Shown one piece after another: positions 18,767 to 25,004 of a stretch of DNA of 25,004 nucleotides (positions are counted from its first letter, which is position 1; each line of letters opens with the position of its first letter). A program made the translations under genes and the position numbers. This DNA is from Candidatus Peribacteria bacterium (lineage in GTDB: Bacteria > Patescibacteria > JAEDAM01 > Absconditabacterales > Absconditicoccaceae): assembly GCA_031280545.1 (NCBI GenBank), contig JAITGP010000056.1:1-25004 (forward strand), read 5' to 3'. The notes below the pieces were generated by a model. It was not told the origin of the DNA. It searched no databases and saw only the letters and a program-made list of their open reading frames with translations.

Positions 18767-19177
18767 TTAGACTCACAGGGAGATAGATTCTCTAGTAGTG
18801 GAACCTTTTGGTGGAGTACCACCACAGGTTTTACATACCAGTACTCCCGTTCTTTCATCCCTTTGGCAGGCGTATCCAAATCGAGGATGCAGAGGTTGGA
18901 ATTTTTGTGTTTTCTCATTAAATACTTGCATGCCGCCTCGTGCATTCATCAGCTTGGGCTCGCAATGACATTGGTGAGGTGGATTGGTTTCCAGCTCTTT
19001 TTTTTGTCGTTTTTGTTTTTTTTTGTTTTCTTTCTCTTTTTCTTTTCGTTCTTGTGCTTCCTTTTTTTCACAGGAATTACAGAAAAAATTCCCTCGTGGG
19101 ATAGGACAGTGACAACCACTACAGAGACTATAGTCTCCGATTCTTTGGTGACATCCACAACCATGTTTTGTTATCAT
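18767..19177 (-). CDS. Cys/His-rich zinc-ribbon-like protein with a charged helix
   Basis: A 136-residue basic protein. The first 45 residues contain CGCH, CSGCHCPIP and CNSC, with spacing typical of zinc-ribbon or treble-clef sites. A very charged Lys/Glu/Arg helix follows (KEAQERKEKEKENKKKQKRQ). A second Cys/His group (HQCHCEP, ACQRD, CKTCGGTPPKG) ends the protein. UGA (SL-UGA-V) near the end is Gly and the stop is TAA. An upstream in-frame TTG at 19222 lies within the previous gene's terminator, so ATG 19177 is preferred. No family is recognised; nucleic-acid or ribosome contact is a guess from its charge. Confidence 0.75.
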
Positions 19178-19204
19178 ACTTTTCAATTTTTTTTTGTTTT
19201 TTTG

Positions 19205-19236
19205 CAAAATTGCTTTCTTCAATTTAAGAAAGCAAT
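19205..19236 (-). terminator. Terminator of the tRNA-rpmG-rpsP unit
   Basis: Perfect 11-bp stem ATTGCTTTCTT (19209-19219) with AAGAAAGCAAT (19226-19236), loop of 6, then TTTT on the minus strand. It ends the run that starts at tRNA-Ser. Confidence 0.85.
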
Positions 19237-19255
19237 CTTAAAAATCAAGGTAATC

Positions 19256-19675
19256 TTATAATTGATAAGAAGAAGAGGGTACTTCTCGGCTATCAGTAGG
19301 ATCGCTATTTATCCCATTAGCTCCAGGATATTCATTCACGACTTTGGAAACAATTCCACTTCCTCCCGTGATGATTTGTCAGATTTTAGTAAATACATTT
19401 TTTGCAGTATATACTTCATAATTTTGTACTTTAAACATCCTCAGTAATTGTGGTCATGCAAATAAGAGCATAATGGTCAGAAACAGTCCGATTACCATAT
19501 ATCTGATACTATTCCAAGCAGCTTTCACTTTTGCGTCTTCTCCTTTGGAAAAGATAAATAGAAAAATCGCACGAAAAAATGCATAAATACATCCTGCGAA
19601 TACGATTAATACAGCGACTGCGAACGTAAAAAGAATAATATCTTCGGGGGTGGCAAAGAGTGTGGTTTCTGGCAT
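19256..19675 (-). CDS. VirB2/TrbC-like two-helix membrane protein
   Basis: A 139-residue protein with two hydrophobic helices (residues about 13-40 and 58-75) joined by the charged loop SKGEDAKVKAAWNSIRY. This is the same plan as the two proteins at 8049-9446, and a third such locus in the window. The C-terminal 60 residues are soluble. UGA at residue 74 and further on is Gly. No signal peptide is evident, unlike the other two. It follows rpsP by 25 bases and shares its operon and terminator. Function unknown; the VirB2/TrbC resemblance is by topology and loop sequence only. Confidence 0.65.
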
Positions 19676-19700
19676 TGGAGAGAAGATTACTAAAACCTTT

Positions 19701-20000
19701 TTAGTCTTTTTTCTCGTTTTTTGTTACCCCTTTTCTTTCTACTTCTTTGTAGAAGGTTTTGTAGAATGGGTCATTCGTAGATTTGAAAAGCAATTTTGCT
19801 ACTCTTTCGCTAGGTTGAGCACCTGTAGCAATAAGTTGTTTGATTGCTGGTACATCAGCGATGAATTCATGTTTCAGTGGATCAAAAGATCCTAATACTG
19901 TAGTGTATCAGCTTTTTGCTGGTTTGGTATGCTCGGTAAGAACTACTCTATAAAAAGGTCTTTTACTTCTTCCGTGTCTGGAAAGTCTGATTGCTAACAT
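19701..20000 (-). CDS. rpsP: 30S ribosomal protein S16
   Basis: A 99-residue protein matching bS16: MLAIRLSRHGRSKRPFYRVV at the start, then GSFDPLKHEFIAD and GAQPSERVAKLL. bS16 is needed for 30S assembly, where it binds 16S rRNA. One UGA (KS-UGA-YTTVLGSFDP) reads as Gly. The gene follows rpmG by 30 bases and is followed by a membrane protein gene, not by the usual rimM-trmD pair. Confidence 0.96.
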
Positions 20001-20030
20001 AAAATTGTTAAAACAAAATAAAAATCGGGA

Positions 20031-20207
20031 TTATTTTAATTTTTCTCTAGAATTGTGTTCTGTAGCTTGTCTACAATGTTTACAATACTTTTTGATCGTA
20101 AGTTTTGGTCTAACAGCTTTGTTGATTGAAGTGAAATAGTTGGTAGCTTTACAGTTTGCACATACGAGTGCTACTTTAACTACACCTCCTTTTTTCTTGG
20201 TTGCCAT
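20031..20207 (-). CDS. rpmG: 50S ribosomal protein L33
   Basis: A 58-residue protein matching bL33, with the zinc pairs CANC and CKHC (CxxC type), an internal TNYFTSINK and the KKYC segment. Too short to stand out as an open frame, but the match is clear. It lies between tRNA-Met and rpsP. It contains no UGA. The C+ (zinc-binding) form is present. No Shine-Dalgarno precedes the ATG. Confidence 0.95.
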   Translation of the reverse strand: MATKKKGGVVKVALVCANCKATNYFTSINKAVRPKLTIKKYCKHCRQATEHNSREKLK

Positions 20208-20257
20208 ACGTTGGAACGTGAAGAGATAAAATATAGTTGAATGACGGAACTTTTTTT

Positions 20258-20331
20258 TGGCTCTGGGTAGACTCGAACCACCGACCTCGCCCTTATGAGA
20301 GGCGCGCTCTAACCTGCTGAGCTACAGAGCC
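20258..20331 (-). tRNA. tRNA-Met(CAU), elongator type (or tRNA-Ile2 before modification)
   Basis: On the minus strand the acceptor GGCTCTG pairs perfectly with CAGAGCC, with discriminator A. The D arm GCTC/GAGC, anticodon stem CGCCT/GGGCG with loop CTCATAA, and T arm GGTGG-TTCGAGT-CTACC all fold. The anticodon is CAT. The 5' G-C pair argues against an initiator tRNA. An ATA-reading tRNA-Ile with a modified C cannot be excluded. CCA is not encoded. Confidence 0.93.
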
Positions 20332-20340
20332 ATTTTAACA

Positions 20341-20427
20341 CGGTGAGGGAGGGATTCGAACCCTCGGACCCTGTTACAGGTCGACTCGTTAGCAGTGAGC
20401 TGACTTCGGCCACTCATCCACCTCACC
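20341..20427 (-). tRNA. tRNA-Ser(GCU)
   Basis: 87 bases with acceptor GGTGAGG/CCTCACC, discriminator G, loop CTGCTAA giving anticodon GCT (reads AGU and AGC), and a long variable arm as expected for class II tRNA-Ser. The T arm GAGGG-TTCGAAT-CCCTC is intact. CCA is not encoded. It is the first gene of the tRNA-ribosomal protein unit. Confidence 0.96.
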
Positions 20428-20450
20428 AGAAGATTTAACTACGTGGATTG

Positions 20451-20478
20451 AATATACAGAAATACTATTGTATTTCAA
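20451..20478 (-). promoter_or_regulatory. Promoter of the tRNA-Ser/tRNA-Met/rpmG/rpsP unit
   Basis: On the minus strand TTGAAA, 16 bases, TATATT, about 24 bases before the tRNA-Ser 5' end. Confidence 0.6.
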
Positions 20479-20524
20479 GGGGAAAACGTTAAAAATATTT
20501 CGTATTTATTTTCCTTGTAGTTTT

Positions 20525-21124
20525 ATGGCGGAAGAATCCATCTGAATGATTGAATCTGGTGAAATCGGTGGTAGTGGGGCTGAAAAGGTCTCAGAGACTG
20601 CTGTACAAAAAGTACAAGAAGAAGCCAGACAAGCAAAACAAGTTGCTCAGCAACTCAAAAAAGATAAAGCAGTGAATGACCAATTTGCGAAGTTTCTTAC
20701 GTTTCTGATGCAAACGATTAGTAATGAGCATATTATCAAAGGTATTTATGATACTTTTTTTACGACCTTGGATTACAAGACAAATGTGACCTATCTTCGT
20801 AAAAATATGAATAGTATTGTGGTCGTCTGACTTTTTTATCCTTTTTATCCAGAGGAGGGAAATGCTTTGGGAATGCAACAATATTTCGGGGAGCTCCTAA
20901 AATCAAAAAATTGATTATCTATCCGTGAATACGTACAGTATTTGCAAGCTCTCTCCGATCATTACCATGATAATATTCCTTTGAATCAGAGTAGTTTTGT
21001 GAACCTTTTGGTGGAGATCATCAAGCAATATCTGAGTAGAGCAACAGATGTGCCTGCTTTGGTAGAGGGAGGAGACAAGGATGAATTGTTTAGAGATTTG
21101 ACGTATCAATATTTGAGTGAGTAA
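20525..21124 (+). CDS. Uncharacterised soluble protein
   Basis: A 199-residue protein starting MAEESI-UGA-MIESGEI. The first 60 residues are charged and helix-rich (KVQEEARQAKQVAQQLKKDK), followed by a mixed region with aromatic residues (FYPFYPEEGNALGMQQYFGE) and a helical end. There is no signal peptide or membrane segment. UGA codons at 20543, 20828 and 20912 (approximate) are Gly and join three apparent fragments. I recognise no family. A terminator follows, so it is probably transcribed alone. Confidence 0.7.
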
Positions 21125-21126
21125 GA

Positions 21127-21183
21127 AATTTTATCGCAAAGACGGCGTCCTCTGTACGGAGCTACGGGGCAAAGATCGCAAAG
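21127..21183. repeat. GC-rich intergenic repeat-like islet
   Basis: Direct repeat ATCGCAAAG (21133-21141 and 21175-21183), with a third GCAAAG at 21169. The GC-rich core between them contains CTCTGTACGGAG. It is much richer in GC than its surroundings. Confidence 0.45.
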
Positions 21184-21214
21184 TTTTTCAGATATGTGTT
21201 GGAATAAATAAGAG

Positions 21215-21240
21215 AAGAGGAAAAAAGTCCTCTTTTTTTT
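21215..21240 (+). terminator. Terminator of the 20525 gene
   Basis: AAGAGGA pairs with TCCTCTT across a 6-base loop, followed by T8. Confidence 0.85.
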
Positions 21241-21266
21241 GCTTTTTTTTGAAAATAGAATACAAT
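21239..21266 (+). promoter_or_regulatory. Promoter of the large membrane-protein gene
   Basis: TTGCTT, 16 bases, TACAAT. The -35 box lies in the T-run of the preceding terminator. A 6-bp hairpin GTAAGG/CCTTAC (21271-21290) lies between promoter and ATG. Confidence 0.65.
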
Positions 21267-21294
21267 AAGGGTAAGGATTTTATCCCTTACTTGA

Positions 21295-23634
21295 ATGATC
21301 ATGAATCGTAATGCTAACAAAGAAGTAGTCCAGTATTCTGATACGAGTGAAGTAATCAACGACTACAACAGAAAACAAGAAACAAAATCTAATACGCTAG
21401 TAGATACTTATGAGCAGAGAGCAGAAATTTTTAACGTAAATAAAGAAAGAATTAAAAGACTGAAGAAAGAATATAAACAACTTAGGAGTAAGGCTAAAGG
21501 TGGAAAAACTCCTGAAGCTAAGTCTGCGTTAAGTATTGTGTATAATGATATTGATCGTATTGTAAAAAAGATTGAAGCAATTGAAAAACACTTTAATAAG
21601 CTTAGAAAGCTGGATCATGTAGATTTCTCTGTGTATGCAAAAGAATTGAAAGATTACCAAAATAATTTAGAATCTGGGGAAGTTGATCAAGCTATCCAAG
21701 AAGCTTCCTTAGGAAAAAAAGTCAGTATTTGGAGACCAATTCATTCTCCAGCAGATGCTAAAGATGCGTTGGTAAAAGATGCAGAAGTTGCTAAAGATAA
21801 TCTCAATAAATCAGCCCTCTTAACTAGTATTGTCGCTTTGAGTCTTTCTAATGATACCTCAAGTAAAATTCAATCTTTTATTAATGGGGCAATGAGTGAT
21901 TCGGATAAAATAGCTTTCATTAGAGATAATGGGGATGCTTTGAAGGAATTAGAAAGGACTAATGTGGCAGTATATAATGAGTTGATACATGGGACTGGAC
22001 TAGATATCATTATGCAACAGCAGTGTCAAGCCAAGCTCTATCCCGCTCATGCAGGTCCTCAGAGAAGAGGAAAAGAATATGGTTCACGAGATGAGGCGTT
22101 GGCTCATAATGGACTTTATGGACTGATTGATTATGCTTCCAAAGGTGTACAAATGGATGATCCAAAATCTCAAAAATTTTATCAAAATGCTGGAAACCTT
22201 GCTCTGACCGTTGGTGGAGTATTTTTAGGTTTCAAAGCAATACAGACGTTGTGGTATAAATGTTTTGGAAGTGAAGAAAAGAAAAATAGTGCAAATCGAT
22301 GATGGGTACTTGCTCCAGCAGGGGTGCTTTTGGCTACGGGAGGGAATCCAAAACAGATTTTTACTGGAGGTCCTTTTATGGAAAAAGTAATGAGTCTCTT
22401 TAGTGGAGACAAATCTGCAGAAAAAACCGCAGTGCTTACTGGAGGCGGTGCTACGACTTCTGCTCTAAATTTAGCCAAAACTCCTGCAGAAAAAGAAAAA
22501 GCTGAGAAAGCAAAACTTGTCCATAGTACAGCAGTTCCTGCTACGATAGCAATTTTTTCAGGTAATACCTATAAAGATTTGGAGGGAATGGTAGAAAAAA
22601 AGGATGATAAATATGTAATTAAAGCTGATCAGTATGATGCTTTACTGGCAGATCTCAAAGCAAAACAACAGCAAGATCAACAAGATCATAACCTTGAACC
22701 GAAAGAAAGAGTAGCATTAGAGCAAAAAATTACCTATCTCAAAACAATCGGAAAAGATGATGAACAAAATTTGATTCATCAAGGAATGGTAGAAATGGGA
22801 CTGGATAAAAAACTTGAAGGCAATAAAGATAATGTTGCTAAAGATGCAGTAGAAAATGATATTACAAACTATATTGGTTCTCTTATTGCATTAGGTGATG
22901 TGGAATTTGAAAAAATCTCTGATGATCCTAAAAAACAGCAAATGTTCGTTGATTATCGTAGTTCTAATGGTAAAAAACCAACCCTTAAAGATCTTCAAGA
23001 GGCGGGAGTCTTTATTTTGAAAATTGAAGATACCTCTCATACCAAAGCTCAGATTGATGAACTTTGACTCTCAGATGCTGATGCCTATATCGTGCAAAAG
23101 ACCTGTAATGAGATCTTTACTACCTATCTCTGAGAGACGCAAGCAACAGGTATCCAACTAGAAAAAGATGCTGATAATAAAATAATCTTCAAAAGCTACG
23201 GTCAACCTATAAAACTTGATCTTACTCATAAGACTATCGATGGACTCACGCAAAAAGGAGGTGAAACCATCACCTTTAAAAATCTGGGGGAAACCCTTAG
23301 AGTAGCAAACCTAATCAATGCCATCAAACAACATTCACTGAATATGACAGAGGCTCCTAATACAGATCGTCAGATAGCTCATCCTTTCTATGTAGATACT
23401 ATCGGAAATGTGATGTTTAGAGGAGTAGGAAAAAACACTACTGCACTCAATGGAGCGAAAGGTCGAGAAGTCCTCTTTGGATTTGGACTCACAGGAAAAG
23501 CTGGAACTACTAATACTCTGGATGATATCTCTTCTACGATGAATTCTAGAGAGAGAAAAGAAGATTTGACACGTTATCTCAATGAACAGAATCCACCATT
23601 TCGACGTACAGTTCCTATAGTCCCTGCTCAATAA
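21295..23634 (+). CDS. Large uncharacterised membrane-associated protein
   Basis: A 779-residue protein, four fragments under the standard code and one frame with UGA = Gly (about 22300, 23065 and 23131). Residues 1-130 are charged and coiled-coil-prone. Two hydrophobic segments lie near residues 300-320 (NLALTVGGVFLGFKAIQTLW) and 337-350 (WVLAPAGVLLATGG). The remaining 430 residues are hydrophilic, with a Lys/Gln/Glu-rich stretch (KAKQQQDQQDHNLEPKERVA) and beta-like C-terminal segments (GREVLFGFGLTGKAG). No catalytic motif or family is recognised. ATG 21295 or 21301 could start it. It has its own promoter and is probably co-transcribed with the lipoprotein gene 38 bases downstream. Confidence 0.78.
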
Positions 23635-23672
23635 TATACTATCAGATTTTATTTTTTTTATTCTTCTTTCTT

Positions 23673-24215
23673 ATGAACGACATTACTAAATTACCTCATC
23701 AGGTACAACAATCTCACAAAAAACTCTGAAAAATTCAGAACATTGTTACCTATGGATTAATCAGCCTTTTTCTATTCTATGGGACTTCTTGTACGAAACC
23801 TTCTGCACGTGTGCAAAGTCGAATGCCTGGTGAAGAAAGAACTTATGATGATATCAAGGCAGGCAAATATGATAATAAAGTCAAAGATATTGACCTTACT
23901 TTGACGACTAATCTCAAACTTTTGAAAGATGCAAATGAAAGATATAAAGCTTATTATCAAAGTTATAAAGAATTAGGAGCAAGTAGTGGATACAAAGGAA
24001 AAAATGTCATAAATTTTGAAAAAGAACTTGCAGATCAAGAGAAATATATTGAAAAACTCCTCAAAGAGTCTTTTGAAAAGCTTGATAAAAAAGCTGCATA
24101 TAAGCAGGAAATTGTTAAGGCTGGAGGAGTAAAAGTGAAAATAACAGGGATTCCTGTTGAAATGAAAGATTATTCAGCAATATTCCTTGTCTTAGAGAAA
24201 TTAAGCTCACAATAG
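23673..24215 (+). CDS. Putative lipoprotein, helical
   Basis: A 180-residue protein with an unusually long N-terminal region before the hydrophobic core (TYGLISLFLFYGTSC). Cys40 could be lipidated, although YGTSC is not a perfect lipobox; an uncleaved anchor is the alternative. The rest is a charged coiled-coil-like region (LKLLKDANERYKAYYQSYKE, DQEKYIEKLLKESFEKLDKK) and a short beta-like end. One UGA at about residue 19 is Gly. It follows the 779-residue membrane protein by 38 bases with no terminator between, so the two may act together. Stops at TAG. Confidence 0.68.
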
Positions 24216-24237
24216 AAAATATATTATTTCTTCTTAC

Positions 24238-24266
24238 AAAAAAACACCCGATACAAGGTGTTTTTT
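24238..24266. terminator. Bidirectional terminator
   Basis: AAAAACACC pairs with GGTGTTTTT across 8 bases, with A-run and T-run on the two sides. It serves the lipoprotein gene and the convergent 24268 gene. Confidence 0.85.
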
Positions 24267-24267
24267 C

Positions 24268-24678
24268 CTATTTAATTTCTACGGTTTCCAAGATGTCTTT
24301 GATCATTTTTTTTATTTCATCTACCAAGAAAGCAAAATTATTTCTCATAAATCCGTCTTCTAATAGTAGTGTATTCAATTGATCTGTAGTCTGGAGCAAT
24401 CCTCCTACGATAGCTTCTAGTTCTTCTTGAGAGCTGATTAATCAGTTTTTTATTTCTTTATCTAGTCTGATAACATGATACTTAATTTTGAGTAATGCTT
24501 TTACGATTCTGTCTACAAATTCACTATCAAAGTGCTCTACAATTCCTCCACCATAGCTTCCAACGGATTGAGCGTTGACTTCCAATGCGGAGATAAGAGC
24601 ATCACAGGTGCTGGCAATGTTTTCTACAAGTTGAGTGACTTTAGTAGAAACGGTGTTTGAGGAGATGGAATTTTCCAT
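24268..24678 (-). CDS. Small helical protein of unknown function
   Basis: A 136-residue protein, mostly amphipathic helices with heptad-like spacing (VTQLVENIASTCDALISALE; IVKALLKIKYHVIRLDKEI; FLVDEIKKMIKDILETVEI). It contains a single GSYGGG turn. UGA (KN-UGA-LISSQ, 24442-24444) is Gly. It has no membrane segment. It could be a four-helix-bundle adaptor, but no family is recognised. Promoter TTGCTT/TATAAT lies upstream. Stops at TAG. Confidence 0.7.
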
Positions 24679-24722
24679 GAGTATAGAGATAAGAAGATAA
24701 AAGTGTTTTGTTTAACAAGTAT

Positions 24723-24751
24723 ATTATATCTCTAAACGTTCTAAAAAGCAA
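24723..24751 (-). promoter_or_regulatory. Promoter of the 24268-24678 gene
   Basis: On the minus strand TTGCTT, 17 bases, TATAAT, with the -35 box inside a T-run, as at 7988 and 21239. Confidence 0.7.
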
Positions 24752-24845
24752 AAAAAATGAAAAAACTGACTCCCAATCCTCTTGCGGAATGAAAATCAGA
24801 CTTTTTTAGTATTTACTTTATGGTGATGTAGTGATGAATTGATAA

Positions 24846-25004
24846 CTATGGGTTAGCTTTTGAGGTAATTTCTTTTCCACATACTGCTCCGCTCGTCCGA
24901 CACCATTGGAGATTAAATCCTCCTGTTTTTCAGGTGCAATCTAGGCATTCTCCTATGATAAAGAGTCCTGGCGTTGTTTTTGTTTCAAAATTCTGTTGGA
25001 GACT
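24846..25004 (-). CDS. YhiN/BaiN (HI0933) family flavoprotein, C-terminal fragment
   Basis: The last 52 residues of a gene that begins beyond the right edge. The sequence TPGLFIIGECLDCTGKTGGF, then NLQWC-CGG-TSGAVCG, matches the conserved end of the NAD(P)/FAD-dependent YhiN/BaiN family (PGLYFAGEVLDVxGxTGGYN, QWAWSSGxxAG). One UGA falls at the Gly of this motif. CGG (24897-24899) falls exactly at the second Trp of QWAWSSG, one of the best arguments for CGG = Trp. Stops at TAG. The FAD-binding N-terminus is not visible. Confidence 0.85.

Noticed and set aside
19178..19222. TTG start for the Cys-rich protein at 19222
   Set aside because: The added codons lie in the hairpin terminator of the preceding gene; ATG 19177 is simpler.
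2458..24802. AAAGTCTGATTTT as a dispersed regulatory motif (near 2460, 3715, 7972, 24790)
   Set aside because: One copy is inside a coding region, one is part of a terminator, and the rest differ in position relative to promoters; chance in T-rich DNA is enough.

Overview
This window comes from a low-GC, streamlined Candidate Phyla Radiation bacterium that reads UGA as glycine, that is Absconditabacteria (SR1) or Gracilibacteria (BD1-5). UGA falls at invariant glycines: both Rossmann GGG motifs of thioredoxin reductase and the LSGGQ signature of a Rad50/SbcC-like ATPase. All 26 genes with a visible end stop at TAA (19) or TAG (7), none at TGA. All coordinates below assume UGA = Gly, which merges apparently broken reading frames into full-length genes. 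A second deviation is visible. CGA and CGG repeatedly sit where homologues carry Trp or another aromatic residue, while well conserved Arg positions use AGA, AGG, CGT or CGC. I infer CGA/CGG = Trp, which points to Absconditabacteria. Only tRNA-Met(CAU) and tRNA-Ser(GCU) lie here, so the decoding tRNAs are elsewhere.

Layout, left to right. 1-3400: the end of a protein with a sigma-region-4-like helix-turn-helix and an RpoA-CTD-like domain (+), facing minus-strand genes for a FemAB-type transferase, a small radical SAM protein, a minimal Hsp20 and an acidic lipoprotein. 3500-6870: a Rad50/SbcC-like ATPase with two insert-like in-frame segments, followed by a UMPH-1-type 5'-nucleotidase (+). 6950-7900: trxB (-). 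8050-10750: a plus-strand run of two VirB2/TrbC-like membrane proteins, a CsoR/FrmR-type metal sensor and a ferritin-like/VIT1 iron transporter. 10840-13105: a small unknown protein, a phosphopantetheinyl transferase-like protein and a membrane-anchored TPR-like protein (-). 13240-16720: a 1158-residue secreted surface protein (-). 16800-18610: a CCA-adding-type nucleotidyltransferase (-). 18770-20430: a Cys-rich zinc protein, a VirB2-like protein, rpsP, rpmG, tRNA-Met and tRNA-Ser (-). 20525-24215: three uncharacterised plus-strand genes for a soluble protein, a large membrane protein and a lipoprotein. 24268-25004: an unknown small protein and the C-terminus of a YhiN/BaiN-type flavoprotein (-).

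The genes are mostly cell-envelope and housekeeping functions. The tRNA genes lack an encoded CCA end, which fits the nearby CCA-adding enzyme. CsoR-like regulator and iron transporter form a metal-handling pair. Shine-Dalgarno sequences are essentially absent, whereas sigma-70-type promoters (TTGACA or TTGCTT, then TATAAT or TATACT) and hairpin terminators are clear. No gene-free stretch exceeds 300 bases; the longest (2286-2490) holds a terminator and a promoter. No CRISPR array, insertion sequence or rRNA was seen.
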